Source: Lindgomyces ingoldianus (Eukaryota > Ascomycota > Dothideomycetes > Pleosporales > Lindgomycetaceae). Taken from it: a DNA stretch of 64,000 nt. Below, piece after piece: positions 33,327 through 44,597 of this stretch (position 1 is its first letter; each line of letters opens with the position of its first letter). The DNA lies in assembly GCF_010093535.1 (NCBI RefSeq), contig NW_022985165.1, positions 961,039 to 1,025,038 on the forward strand, given 5' to 3'. The position numbers and the translations under genes were made by a program. The notes below the pieces were generated by a model. That model saw only the letters and a program-made list of their open reading frames with translations. It was not told where the DNA came from and did no database searches.

Positions 33327-34764
33327 TCGTATCGTTTTGGTTGTGATGGAGGAGTGGTGCGGGCCCCGTCCTTACACAGACGGTGACAGACGTTATAGAA
33401 GACGACGACCAGTAGGCGTTAGCACGCGAAGATTTCATAAAGTTGGTACGTAGGCAGATAGCAAGCGGCAGTTAGAGGCTTAAAAATTAGTAAGAGAGGA
33501 TGAAAAGGTAGGTGCAGAAGCTGGAGACAGTTCAAGGAAAGAAGTTTAAAATAGTTAGACAGGTATAAGAGAACGCTAACCATATGAGGCTGGTCTGACT
33601 GGAGCCTGAGCAAGAGCCGGCAAACTCATTAAGGGCCTGAGGCAGCATGAGGACTAAAGCAGCTAAGTATAATCATGTCTTGCCTTCAATGCACTTTACG
33701 ACGCTATTTAGTAGTAGTAGTAGTAGTAGTCAGGATTTATTTCAGTGCCATTCACTTGTTAGTATTTTGAATGGAAACGCTTCTACTCCGCACTCTTCTG
33801 ATTTAAGCTAGGGGTGTGTGCTTGCAGTAGCCACGAACGACTTACACGATAGTCACTTGTTGCCAAGACTTACATCTTTTTCATTGTATATATCCCCCTA
33901 GGTACACTCCTTTAGCACTAACGCGGAACATAATTAGAGCAACATAACTAGAACAGGCCTTATTACCTAGACCCCTTGTTCGAATGCAATAGATCGTCAA
34001 CAAATGAAAATACCCGTCCTGAATTACTCTGAGCACGTTCTCAAGATACAGCTAGAGCAGATGTCAAATCTACGACAGAATACTGGATTCCACCCTTATC
34101 GGGCATAATCCCAGCAAGCTGTTCCCTGGGACAAGGTTATTTGATTCACGTGCTGTGACGCATACTAACGCGCTGACCCCATCGCACATTTGTAGTTGAA
34201 GCTAAGGTACGGAAAATCTCGCCAGAGAATTCTATGCCTACACACCATCGTGATAAATGGAGACCTCTAGAGACTGGGTCTGATTCGAGATGGGAACCTG
34301 CGTCCGCTTGCTATCTACTAGAATATCGTCAAGCAGTTTAATAAACCAAGCTCAATCTATTCATATTCCATAAAACATGCTAATACAATATTCCCGTCAT
34401 GCACCAGAAGTTCAAGTCAGGATGTAGATTCCCCATATTAGAAGGCTAGCTTAGAAGACTAGCTAGTGAAAGGAGAAGCCAAGAGACTCCTAGTGAAAAG
34501 TCTGGTATTCAGTGCGCCAGCCTATCCAGACCCATTGAGTGGTAAATACCAGTGTCATTTACCCCGTGCATACATGTAAACACCTTGTCGCCAGGAGAGA
34601 GATGGTTCATTATCAAGGCCGTCAATCCCAGAGCGAACGATCACACCCAGTCCCATCATAAAGTGCTGAAGCCATAGGATGAAGCTGAAAACCCAGTATG
34701 AAATGAGGAAAGCCAGACAGCACCTAATGCTCGAGAAAGTGCACAGTTTTGCTCCGTAGCCTCT
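33327..34764. other. Intergenic with an AGT microsatellite
   Basis: No supported gene. A trinucleotide (AGT)n run of about 7 units lies at 33710-33730. The sequence up to the F-box gene is otherwise unremarkable. Confidence 0.5.
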
Positions 34765-35796
34765 TCACTGAAAATTGTGATTCTCATCGAGGATACGTTG
34801 GAACTCCACACGCTGCTTTCCAGCAAGACTGGTAGCATCCGGCTCTTCACCTGGTGACAAATAATGCTCCTCCAAGTTAAGCTCCGCGCTTCCCAGGAAG
34901 GCGTAGAAGCCCTCAAGCACATCGAGCTTCAGGGCAGTGCTCTCCTCATCGTTGGCGGAATCGTGCCAATGCACTGTAACGGTTTTGAGCTCCGGAGCGC
35001 GCTTGAGGATGCCGATGACGAATTCGGCGCGCTGTCGTAACATGGCTTGGTATATGCCCTCGAAAGCCTCGCTTGCGCGCAACCAGGCAGAATCCCAGAC
35101 GAAGGTGACATCAACGCGTCGGATATTCTCGACAGGGGATAACGGGGCGTCGGTGATTTCGCCAAGGGATTCCTCGAAGAAGGATGTGTGCGCAAAGCTC
35201 CCGGTGGCATCGATACGCAGGATGGCGACGTCGTAGTACCAGTCCATGGCCTCGCGGCTGAGCTCCTTGCAGGTGAGCAACAGCTCCAGAGTCGGCGGGC
35301 AGTGGGAGATCCGCATGAAGTTCGGGATGTGGCGCCATTTGCGGTGGGGTTGGATGATCGGGCCCGGGACAGCCTGGGTGGTGATTGCCGTGTTGCCGTC
35401 ACCGGCGAGACCATCGCCATTGTCGTCGCCATCAGCAGCTTCGTTGTCTTCATCCTCAACGATGTTGTCGTCCTCTTCGTCCTGTTCGTCATCGTCCTCC
35501 TGGTCATCCTGATCCTCGTCATCGCCAGCGTCGGAATCAGGGTCGCTATCGTGGGCGGCGACCACTCGCGGGGCGGGGCCGTTGGGATTGCTGGCAGCCA
35601 GCTGGGCCACGCGCTCCGCGATGTCCTTCCTCTCAAACCACGCGCGGAGCAGTTTCTTAGCAGGCTTCGAGCGGAGTGCCGTGAACTCAAAGATATTGTG
35701 GCGGAGCTCGAGGGGGATTGACATGAGCGATGCAACGTCATCAGCGGCGGCAGCTGGGCCAGCCGTAGTGGGGGAGGCCATTGTCGGGGATGCCAT
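34765..35796 (-). CDS. F-box-like protein with acidic insert
   Basis: A single exon of 343 residues. After an Ala/Thr/Pro-rich start comes LMSIPLELRHNIFEFTAL (about 24-41), the usual opening of a fungal F-box-like domain. Residues about 84-128 are an Asp/Glu stretch (DSDPDSDAGDDEDQDDQEDD and on). The rest, with TLELLLTCKELSREAMDWYY and RVDVTFVWDSAWLRA, fits the family of uncharacterised F-box-type proteins in filamentous fungi. A protein-interaction role is likely; the target is unknown. The long open frames on the opposite strand are shadows of the GC-rich acidic repeat. Confidence 0.85.
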   Translation of the reverse strand: MASPTMASPTTAGPAAAADDVASLMSIPLELRHNIFEFTALRSKPAKKLLRAWFERKDIAERVAQLAASNPNGPAPRVVAAHDSDPDSDAGDDEDQDDQEDDDEQDEEDDNIVEDEDNEAADGDDNGDGLAGDGNTAITTQAVPGPIIQPHRKWRHIPNFMRISHCPPTLELLLTCKELSREAMDWYYDVAILRIDATGSFAHTSFFEESLGEITDAPLSPVENIRRVDVTFVWDSAWLRASEAFEGIYQAMLRQRAEFVIGILKRAPELKTVTVHWHDSANDEESTALKLDVLEGFYAFLGSAELNLEEHYLSPGEEPDATSLAGKQRVEFQRILDENHNFQ

Positions 35797-36676
35797 CGCA
35801 GGCGGGGGGTGGGTTGGAGGTTGTTGGGAAGAGAGAATAGGAGGGCGGAGGTGGTGTGGAGAAGTCTAGGGCAGGTATTTGGCTGGTTGGGACCTTAAGA
35901 GACGCCGGCCGTCGTGTTCCCAAGGCTGTCTTGCTGCCTGTCCGTGGGGACGGAAGGAGCCTCGCGCGGGGCACGCTGGTGGCAGATTGGTCGTGAAAAT
36001 AAGGCCAAGCTGAGTGAGTGAGGCAATCCCCGCCTCAAGAGTAGCTCCATGGCATCTATAGAGGACCTGATGCGGTGGGGACGCGTCTACATGGTGAAGT
36101 GGGTGAAGGTGAATTGAGTCGGTGAGATGGACGACCACGTGACGCTGACGTGTTCCAACTCGGCTGACTTAGCAGGAGTGTGGCATGTTCATATGTTCAT
36201 ACACCACTTATCGCGAAATGTTATGAGCAATGATCTAATGTCTTAAATCTCATTCTTGGAACATTGAAAGCCTTAAGAAGACTCAAACCCCTCCCACCTA
36301 ATGTGGCATATAACTAACGGTGGGTTGGTCAATAACAGCTTTGGCGTGCTGATAAAATTCTATTAATTCAAGCAACAGGTTCAATGGCTTGGGGCGACCT
36401 TGATTACGTTCCGCGATAGGTGCTAACATACACAGGTAGGTTGCCATGCGCGCACCTGGCTGTAAGTTTGGTAGCATACTGTGCGGGGATCGACGAGGCT
36501 TGTGCGAGACGCCGTACATCAACTCGTACATCACTAATACTTAACGCAATAGTCAACATCGACTAGAGGATTTGATACCAGTATTTCCAATTCTCCATTC
36601 ATGCACAAGCGATATCAGAATCTTCAATCGATCTCACAATTCTCATCTTAGCTAAAGCCTCACCTTCACCATCTCA
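35797..36676. other. Intergenic between F-box and GST-like genes
   Basis: This is the divergent upstream region of the minus-strand F-box gene and the plus-strand GST-like gene. No gene or obvious element was found. Confidence 0.5.
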
Positions 36677-37544
36677 ATGACCACCCCAAAATCTCAACCA
36701 ACCATCACCCTCTACCGCGGCTGGGACTCCCCTGGGAAATATGTGTGGTCACCCTTCGTCACAAAACTCGAATTCCGGCTCCGCACCTCCCACCTGCCCT
36801 ATTCCTGCGCCGCTGGCTCCACCGCCTCTGGTCCCACAGGCAAAATTCCTTACATCTCACTCTCAACTCCCGGCCGCCCAACCGAATTTCTCGGCGACTC
36901 CAGCCTAATCATGAAGCGGTTGATGGAGCTCAACTTACTACACGACGTTAACGTGAAACTGGAACTCCAGGGCGGGATGAAGGGCGTGGATTTAGCAATT
37001 AGAGCGTTAATGGAGGATAAGTTGTATTTCTATCACACGCACGAGCGCTGGATTATGAATTACTATACTATGCGTGACCATGTGCTGGGGTCGATTCCAT
37101 ATCCCGTACGTGTCGTTATAGGGCTTCTTGCGTATAGAAGGAGTGTGAGGAAACTACATGATCAGGGAACGGGGCGTTTCTCAAACACTGAGATTCGTGG
37201 GTTCATTAAAGAGGTTTGGGAGGGGATTAATGGATTGTTGGTTGAGAGTCGGAGGAAAATGATGGAGAAATATGGGCAGAGAGACAGTGAGGGGGGAGAT
37301 TGTTTTTGGATTCTGGGTGGTTCGGAGCCGACAGAGGCGGATGCGAGCGTGTTTGGGTTTGTGGTTAGTGTTTTGGTTTGTGATGCGTAAGTTCGCTTTG
37401 CCTTTCCTGGGGTTCCTGCCAGGTGAGCTAATATTTTGCAGAGGCCCTGAGTCGAAGAAGTTGGTTAGGGGGTTTCCGGTGGTAGTAGAGTATGCGGAGC
37501 GGCTTCATCGGAGGTGGTTTCCGGATTATGAGATGTGGGATTAG
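36677..37544 (+). CDS. Glutathione S-transferase-like protein
   Basis: Exons 36677-37386 and 37442-37544, 270 residues; the intron is 55 bp (GTAAGT, GCAG end). The N-terminal thioredoxin-like part runs from ITLYRGWDSPGKYVWSPFVT through GKIPYISLS and LGDSSLIMKRL. The C-terminal helical part contains LIAIR-like helices and WILGGSEPTEADASVFGFV, the typical Asp-containing motif of fungal GST/metaxin-like proteins. A role in detoxification or as a membrane-associated GST-like protein is possible. The catalytic residue is not evident. Confidence 0.85.
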
Positions 37545-37777
37545 GCGGCGCGGTTGGAATAGAGTGTGAGAAACGAGAAACGAAAGCGCGCCTCCCTGAG
37601 CTACCGAATGCTGGCCCCCCTAGTTCTGAGTCCCAGTTCTCTGGCTTTGGGTAGTACTGTTTTTGTGTTTCCTTTTGAATTCCTCCTTGGTGCGTATACC
37701 TGTGACCTGCAATCTCCAGAGGATCTTCTGCTTTCCTAGATCACAGTCAGCAAAACAGAGTCGAGGACTAAGCGGCT

Positions 37778-38287
37778 TCATACGTACTCTTCTTCACTCA
37801 ACTCTTTCCACAATTCCATCCACATCTTCATTTTATCCAACGACGATTTCAGTCTATCCTCCCAAACACCATACATAAGAGCGGACCAGGGGTTTTTCCA
37901 GGTGCTCTCCCAAGGCTCAGCGTGTAACCTCCTCAGAAGGCCTTCTACTTTAGCCATCTCTTTCTCCGCTTTCCCAAAAGCAAAACGTGCACCGCGGCCC
38001 TTCCTAGGTTTGCTTTCTTTAATACCCTCTTGTCTCTCTTCCCGCTGACGTTGCCGCAACTCTGCTTCACCTGCTTCAATGGCATTTCGTGTCTCTTCTA
38101 GCTTTCGTTTCCGAAATTCTGCTTCGTTGTACAGCGATGCCAATTCGTATCGCGCATGTCGCATCACAGAAACTCGGTAGAGAATGCCGACAGCAAGCAC
38201 GTACGCAAAAGTCAGAATGCCGATGATGTTTCCAGTCATGGAGAGTGCACTGTCCTGACATGGCGGGCACACCGAAGGGTTAGACAT
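37778..38287 (-). CDS. Small membrane protein with coiled coil
   Basis: A single exon of 169 residues from ATG 38287; ATG 38338 would add 17. After NPSVCPPCQDS there is one hydrophobic segment, GNIIGILTFAYVLAVGILY. A long charged, coiled-coil-prone region rich in Arg/Glu follows (ELRQRQREERQEG), then WESTWKNPWSALMYGVWED. The layout suggests a single-pass membrane protein with a cytosolic coiled coil. The family resembles unnamed proteins common in filamentous fungi; no function is known to me. Confidence 0.7.
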   Translation of the reverse strand: MSNPSVCPPCQDSALSMTGNIIGILTFAYVLAVGILYRVSVMRHARYELASLYNEAEFRKRKLEETRNAIEAGEAELRQRQREERQEGIKESKPRKGRGARFAFGKAEKEMAKVEGLLRRLHAEPWESTWKNPWSALMYGVWEDRLKSSLDKMKMWMELWKELSEEEYV

Positions 38288-41200
38288 CTTGGCTGGTGCT
38301 AGGTATTGATTGCTCGATGGGTGTTGGTAGAAAAACAACGGAAGTCAGGAAACGTCCCGAGGATATCACAAAACGACTAGGCAGCAGCTAGACTGTTCTG
38401 CATGCATGTAACTGCACGATTGCGGAAGTGCAGTTTACCTCACTGCTTCGAGGACCAATCCGCTTTCCATCGCCGATCCCCCGCTCGGTCTCTTCAGCTA
38501 ATTGCTATTCTGTTTGCGCCACGAACTTCAAAGCTACCACAGGGCCACTCTACAAAATCTCTGAAACTCTCATTGCTCGCCTTGTTTTCTAGCCTGCCAT
38601 TTTCACTAGTGCTGAGATCCAGCCTCAGCCTCGTTGGACGACAGTTGTCGCGAATATCAATACCGCTCGGGTCTTTTTTTTTTTAACCGGTTTCCAGTGT
38701 CAGCCATATTTAAGCCTTGAGGTGAGAGAAATAATAGGCTAAAGTGAACGTTTGGTCTTTGTCTGAGCGCTGCCCAGCAGATAGGCCTGCGTTTATAAAC
38801 GAGATAGAATTGCCCAAGGAGATGAGAAGAGTAGTCATGATAATGTAGCAGAAGCAAGAAGATGATAGAGGGAGAAAACACAGCTAGGTAGAATATAAAT
38901 GAGAATGAATTATGGAATTACGATCCTGGTAGCTTGTTTGAGGTTTGTCGAACACGGCGGAGAGGGAAACGAGGGTGCACACTGCATAACGTTGCATGCC
39001 TACGTGGAAATGTCCCTTTGAAAGTTAGGCGTGTGGATTCGAGGGAGCAGTGCCGAAGAGACATCCATCATATGTTAACTTTCCCTTCCTGGTGAGTCCA
39101 GACCGGTACGTTTTGCTGGCATGTTTTGTTACGCCACTAACCTGAGTCCACGTGTCCACCAGTAGACTCTTACACTAACGCGAAAAGGGGATTTTAGCTT
39201 TCCACTAATGCATGATCACCAATGGTCTTTGAGAACGCAAGTCGGAAATTTTTTTAGATGGCTTGGACGATTGGTTGCTCTAACTGACTTAATCAACTCA
39301 CAAATTCGCACTAATCCAACGCTGTCAGGCGCATAGCACGTTTGATTATTTCTCTCTCTTCACATATGGAAAGGTAAAGGTTCACATAACGCTAACCAAA
39401 TTAGCTTTCGCTTCACCTAAACCGTCAAGGTGTCTAATTGACCGGGTTAGGACGACTCTGATTGACCAAATCAGAAATTGTGTAGTAGTCTGTCCTGGTA
39501 AGCCACTGTAGGGCCGTCACCGGAGCGGTTTAACAGACTTAAAACAATCATCCACAGTTCTAGGCAAAAACTCAGTTGTTGTTAGCCCCACCTACTAAAA
39601 ATGTAGCATATATTCTAATAGCGAACCTAACAAAACTATAATTGCTTAAAGATATATCTGGCTATTAAAATGCGAAGTATTGTGTGTAGGGGCGTTCTGG
39701 TGGATGCCCTTCATGGTAGCAGACTTTTGATATGCAAGCAGGGATACGAATGGAGCGGCTATGATTGGCTGTCTATCTAGCTGTTTGCGCTTGGTGTTGA
39801 GCCTACCATAATACTGGCCCAAATGCGAAGACATTGATTCGCTGAATCCCATAACCTCAGGCCACCGCATGTTCAGATCAACGTCCAGTCCGCCCGACAG
39901 CGCTACTATTCTCTATTGACGACGTACTACTACCCGATCGGGTTAGCGCTCGGACAGATTCCGACCACGTATAATCAGATTGAACAGTCAGTGCTTAACA
40001 AGCAATTGCCATTAGCTGAGACCGTTAAACGAGATCACATTTTACACCCATCAGTTTGATTCCTCCACCTCCCTAGTCTCCTTCCTCTCTTGCTCCTTGT
40101 TCCTGAGATCTCCTACCCAAAAGTGTACAGCCCAATTAGGGCTTTCCGCAGCGTTAGAATCATCAAATCTAATCTAGATTGAGCAGATATATCAAGGGTG
40201 GAAGAAGGAGATTTTAAAGGAACTTGATTAGGCAGCGTTTCATCTTGTTAAGGTAATGATGTCTATCTATCCTCTTATCATAATATCTCTATCTAACCCT
40301 AACGGACATGAAGGGGTTTGGCACCGTTAGAACGATCTCATTGAGTTTTACAATTCACCGACAGACAACTGTTTGATGCTTTTTACTGTTCGCGCATTAG
40401 CCTTTGTCTGGGTAGGTTGAGAGAGTGTACGTGTTGGAATCGAAAGGTAGGTGCAAAAACCAATGCTCCCCTTAAAGGCATTTGTTGTTATGACAAATGC
40501 AGAAACGGATTGGGGGCCGTGGCCTTCAGGTGTCGTAGTATCGCAATGTGGCGATCGATTCTGGCGGTGAGAGAGGAAGAATGAGAATAATTTGTCTTTG
40601 CCCGTTTGTGCAATATTAAATATGGATAGTAAATTAAGTAAAGAATACGGTAAGATAGCCATTGAGATGGCTATATGAGAGATGGGATGACAACTAGATA
40701 CCCATGAAATGCCCTTTTAAAATTTTATATAAACCCGACAAAGCAATCTTCCAATTTTCCGAGAGCGGTGTTCCGTTAGGAACATGCCATAGACGTTTCA
40801 TTCACTACAGTCATGAGTGGGGAAGGTACGGTCAATCAGGAGGGAAGAGCCTGATTCTCTGGGGACCTCTAGTTTCGGCAACTAATGTGCCGGGAATGGA
40901 GATGACCGGTTGAAAAGGCTCCGTCTTAAGCCTGTCATCTTCATTATCACCACAGCTCTGTCTCATCGTGACCACAACGTACACTAACTCAGACGTTATC
41001 CTGAAACGTCCACAAACTACCGAGTTATTAGTGCATCGTTAGCCGTCAGTCTTCCCTTCAGATCTACACTCACCATTCATCCAAGTCCTTATCATCCGGT
41101 TCTAAATTAGGCACAGCCTATACGCTTCCCTAGGGTATCCCATGCCCTTCCTAAAGCTACCAGCTAATCCCTAGCTACGCATTGCAAAAAGCTAGTGGGG

Positions 41201-41427
41201 TGCGCAGCTTGCTTATAAGGTACATTAGATCAGAGAAATGGAGCAGTTGGCGTTCAAGGACGATAGCGAGTGTCCTTCATCATTTAATTCTTCGCCCCCC
41301 ACTGCGAAGGTAACTCGTTTTGTGACGGCGTAGATGTACTAAAAGACAGAAAATCAAAGAGCGAGATAGACACAGAAGAAGCCAGGGCACTTAAGATAAC
41401 ACTGAAAGCGAATATATCTGACAGATT
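38288..41427. other. Gene-poor stretch of about 3.1 kb
   Basis: No supported coding gene or RNA gene. There are several short AT-rich frames without motifs. It may contain other decayed sequence like the kinase relic that follows. Confidence 0.45.
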
Positions 41428-41879
41428 CTACAATTACCTAATACATGGGCTTCAGGGCTTTTCCACATTGGGGTTTCCGACTTGTCTTCTCATGGTGGCG
41501 TAATTATCTGCTACATAAGCGGCATCTTCTAGGTTAGCCACTTGTGCAAAGGAAAGGGAAATCACGCGGCCATTCTCTTCCCGCTCAATTAAGGTGTTAT
41601 CTGCTTTGGTACCGCTATGAACGATATCCTTGTCATGCAGGGCCACAATTCCTCAAATGACATTTCTCAATATCTGTTGTGCGATGAATAGAGAACCTGT
41701 ATTAGAGTAAAGTACAGGAGGCGGTCCTTCAAATACTTGTGTGCAAACACGGAGTGTTCAGTAATGGCGTCGTTCAGCACTTGCACACAGGGAGCATCGA
41801 AAATATCTCGGAAGCGCGGCACGTCAACCTTCCGAACATTCCTCAGAGCATACTTCAGGCGCCCGGATTTAGGAATCAT
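41428..41879 (-). pseudogene. Protein-kinase pseudogene fragment
   Basis: Minus-strand fragments keep the order of a Ser/Thr kinase domain: EHSVFAHKYLKD (hinge region), then RNVI-stop-GIVALHDKDIVH, KADNTLIE, VANLEDAAYV, RQVGN and, in a shifted frame, MWKSPEAHV. The in-frame TGA before GIVALHD equals a CGA-to-TGA change. The catalytic loop reads HSGTKADN where HxDxKxxN is expected, so the catalytic Asp is lost. A frameshift separates RQVGN from MWKSPEAHV. With a stop, a frameshift and a lost Asp, the fragment cannot be active. Confidence 0.75.
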
Positions 41880-42959
41880 GATTAATGGGCGTGCTAGGGT
41901 GAAAGGGCAGGGGCTAACGTAATGTACACTTTCCTAGCGGCAATCAGTCTTCCAGAAGGAGCCAGCCGCTCAGCAATATTGACGGCTGAACTGACCTATG
42001 AATCGGGCTGATCCAGACATTGAGAAATTGTGCGGTGTGGGTGGTAGGCGGGCTGTTAGGAAGTCACACAGAATAAGGCGGGGCCTGAGAAGGAAGAGCG
42101 TGGCGAGTATTGATGAAACACAAAACTAGTGGAAGGCTTTGTGAGGCGTCTAGAGAGGAAAGTGGCGATAGTTCGACTCCAAAGGTTTGCCCCATGAAAT
42201 GGCCCAAGCGTCTTCCTCCAATCACAGCCCACCCTCGCCGCATACTAAGTAGAGGGGATGCCTATAGAAGCACCGGGCTTTGTGTAACAATAAGGGGATG
42301 AGTGGTCCGTATAAGACGAAGGAATTGTTCAAGGAACAGCATGTTCCCTTCTGATATCTGACTAATGACAAGTTTCTGTTGGCGGAAATGTGGGAAGCGG
42401 ACTCTCCTGAGGTAGCTCAGCCCTGTCCCGGGAAACCCAGGAGCTATTCACCCCAAGGTCGAGAGGTATTCAAGTACATTAAATTGGCCCCCTCCAACAA
42501 TTTAAGGACAGCTTTGTATAGTACACAAGAGACAACACTGAGACCATGCATCACGCCCCAACATAAATTCTATTCGTATCGGTGAATTTTAACTCCTAGA
42601 TTCTCAGATCCCATCGCGACATTACCGTCCCATCCGATGGAAACCGCGCTGACCACTTTACAGGCTGAAATCTTATTCCAGTATCTCATCTCACCCAACA
42701 ACTCTTTTTGGGAAAAAGGGCGTAAAACCCAGAGCCACATGAGACTACGAAATAATACCAATGAGGCGAAGCAAAAAGGCGTAGCCCACGTGGAAAGGAA
42801 ATGTATAGGGTATCCACCGGTGTCCTCCGACGGTTGGTAAATTATAAAAGAGTGAGTTTATTCCAGACGACAGCCAGTTAGTTCATCAATCAGTCAGAAG
42901 AGTCAGTCATACTATACAAGGTGCTCACATATCAATACTACTTCGCCACTTTTTCTAAC
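41880..42959. other. Intergenic upstream of alcohol dehydrogenase
   Basis: No gene supported. A TATAAAAG box near 42843 lies about 115 bp upstream of the dehydrogenase ATG. Confidence 0.5.
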
Positions 42960-44200
42960 ATGTTTCCCGTTACCACCACCAAAAAGAACATACCAACAAC
43001 CCCACAACCCCCCACGAACAAAACAATGCGCGCCGTGATCTGGGAAGGAAACCCCTTCCAGGTAAGTGTCCAATCGGTCCCCAAACCCACTGTACAAGCC
43101 CCCGACGATGCCATCATCCGCGTCACGACCGCTGCAATCTGCGGCTCTGATCTCCACACCTATCGCGGTATCTTGGGAAGCACGAATCCCCCCTGGCCGC
43201 TCGGCCATGAAGCCATCGGATTTGTGACCGAAATTGGATCTGCGGTGCAGTTTGTGAAGGTTGGAGACCGCGTGATCGTACCGGATTCCCCTGACGATGG
43301 ACATTTGAATGTCGATCCTTCCATAGCGTCAGTGATTTCGTTTGGGTTCGGATCAGAGTTTGGGAATTTGGGCGGCTGTCAGGGTCCGTATTTTTTGCCC
43401 TCTAGATGTAGCAAAACTGACGAAGCACAGCTGAATACGTTCGTGTCCCCTTCGCGGACCAGACACTCATCCCCATTCCCCACTCTCCTGCCCGAGAACT
43501 TGACTACCTCCTCATATCAGACATTTGGGCAACAGCGTGGGGCTGCCTCGACTTTGCCAACATGCAACCAGGCGACACGGTTGCTGTTTTTGGCGCAGGA
43601 CCCGTCGGTCTCCTATGCGCCTATTCTGCACTTCTGCGAGGCGCGACGAAAGTCTACTCGATCGACTACGTCCAAAGTCGTCTCGACAAAGCAGCCTCGA
43701 TTGGTGCCATTCCAATCAACTTCACGCACTCCAATGCCGCCCAGCAAATCCTAGAGCTCGAGCCCAATGGGGTGGATAAGAGCTGCGACTGCTGTGGCTA
43801 CGAATGCGTCAACGAGAATCTCGAACCCCAGGAAAATGCTATCCTCCGAGATGCTATTTCCGTGACAGCTGTTGGAGGTCGTATTGGGATTGTTGGTCTC
43901 TATACGGCTCAGACTAAGGCTCCTGGGCGCCCGAATGCAGGCCGTATTGCTCCGACCATCGATTTTCCTGCCACGGAATTTTTCTTCAAGGGTTTGACGA
44001 TGCAAGCTGGGGTTGTGGATCCGAAACCTATTGCACCAAAACTCGTTGAGTTGATCAAGAGCGGAAGGGGAAGGCCGGGGTTTGTGGTTAGTAAGGATAT
44101 CGGGATTGAGGCGGCGCCGGAGTGGTATAGAAAGTTTGAGCAAAAGTTGGAGACGAAAGTTGTTATTCGGTTTCCGAAGACTAGAGACGAGAAGCTGTGA
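42960..44200 (+). CDS. Zinc-type alcohol dehydrogenase (MDR family)
   Basis: Exons 42960-43383 and 43431-44200, 397 residues; the intron is 47 bp (GTCCGT..CACAG) and its removal restores GGCQAEYVRVPFAD. Catalytic zinc ligands are visible in CGSDLHTYRG and GHEAIGF. The Rossmann motif is VAVFGAGPVGLL, followed by the acidic residue in VYSIDY. The cluster of four Cys that binds structural zinc is absent (IVPDSPDDGHLN in its place), as in several fungal formaldehyde-dehydrogenase-like members. It is probably an NAD(P)-dependent alcohol/aldehyde oxidoreductase of unknown substrate. Start 42960 is the first in-frame ATG after the TATA box; the family usually starts at MRAVIWEG (43026). Confidence 0.9.
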
Positions 44201-44597
44201 GCGTAGGTTAGTACCGTTGTGGAACGAAGTTAAGAAGCAATAATGGCTGTGGGAGTAGGCGCTCCATTTTAGACCGAAAGTGAATTCCAGACGATGATAC
44301 TACAAACATTCTAGCGTGCTTGTGTGAGGATACTGGGTTGAAGACGTTTCTGCGAGTAACGCTGGCTATGGACGTGTTCAGAACCCTATTTGGATAACCG
44401 CGTTATCATATTGCTTCTGGATGGTTGGTTCCGCGTCTGGCGATGTTTTGAAGCGTAAAGGTTCTTTTGGGAGATGTTGCCTAAGTGAACAATTCATGAG
44501 CAGCTCGACCCACTGTCAGTTCGATCGTGGTGCTGGAGATCTTAAGATACGGATAGGCCAACTATAAAACTTGAAGATATTAAGAACGGTAATCTCG

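Noticed and set aside
35188..35721. 177-codon hydrophobic frame opposite the F-box gene
   Set aside because: The Val/Ile/Leu-rich translation is the antisense of the Asp/Glu-rich segment of the F-box protein.
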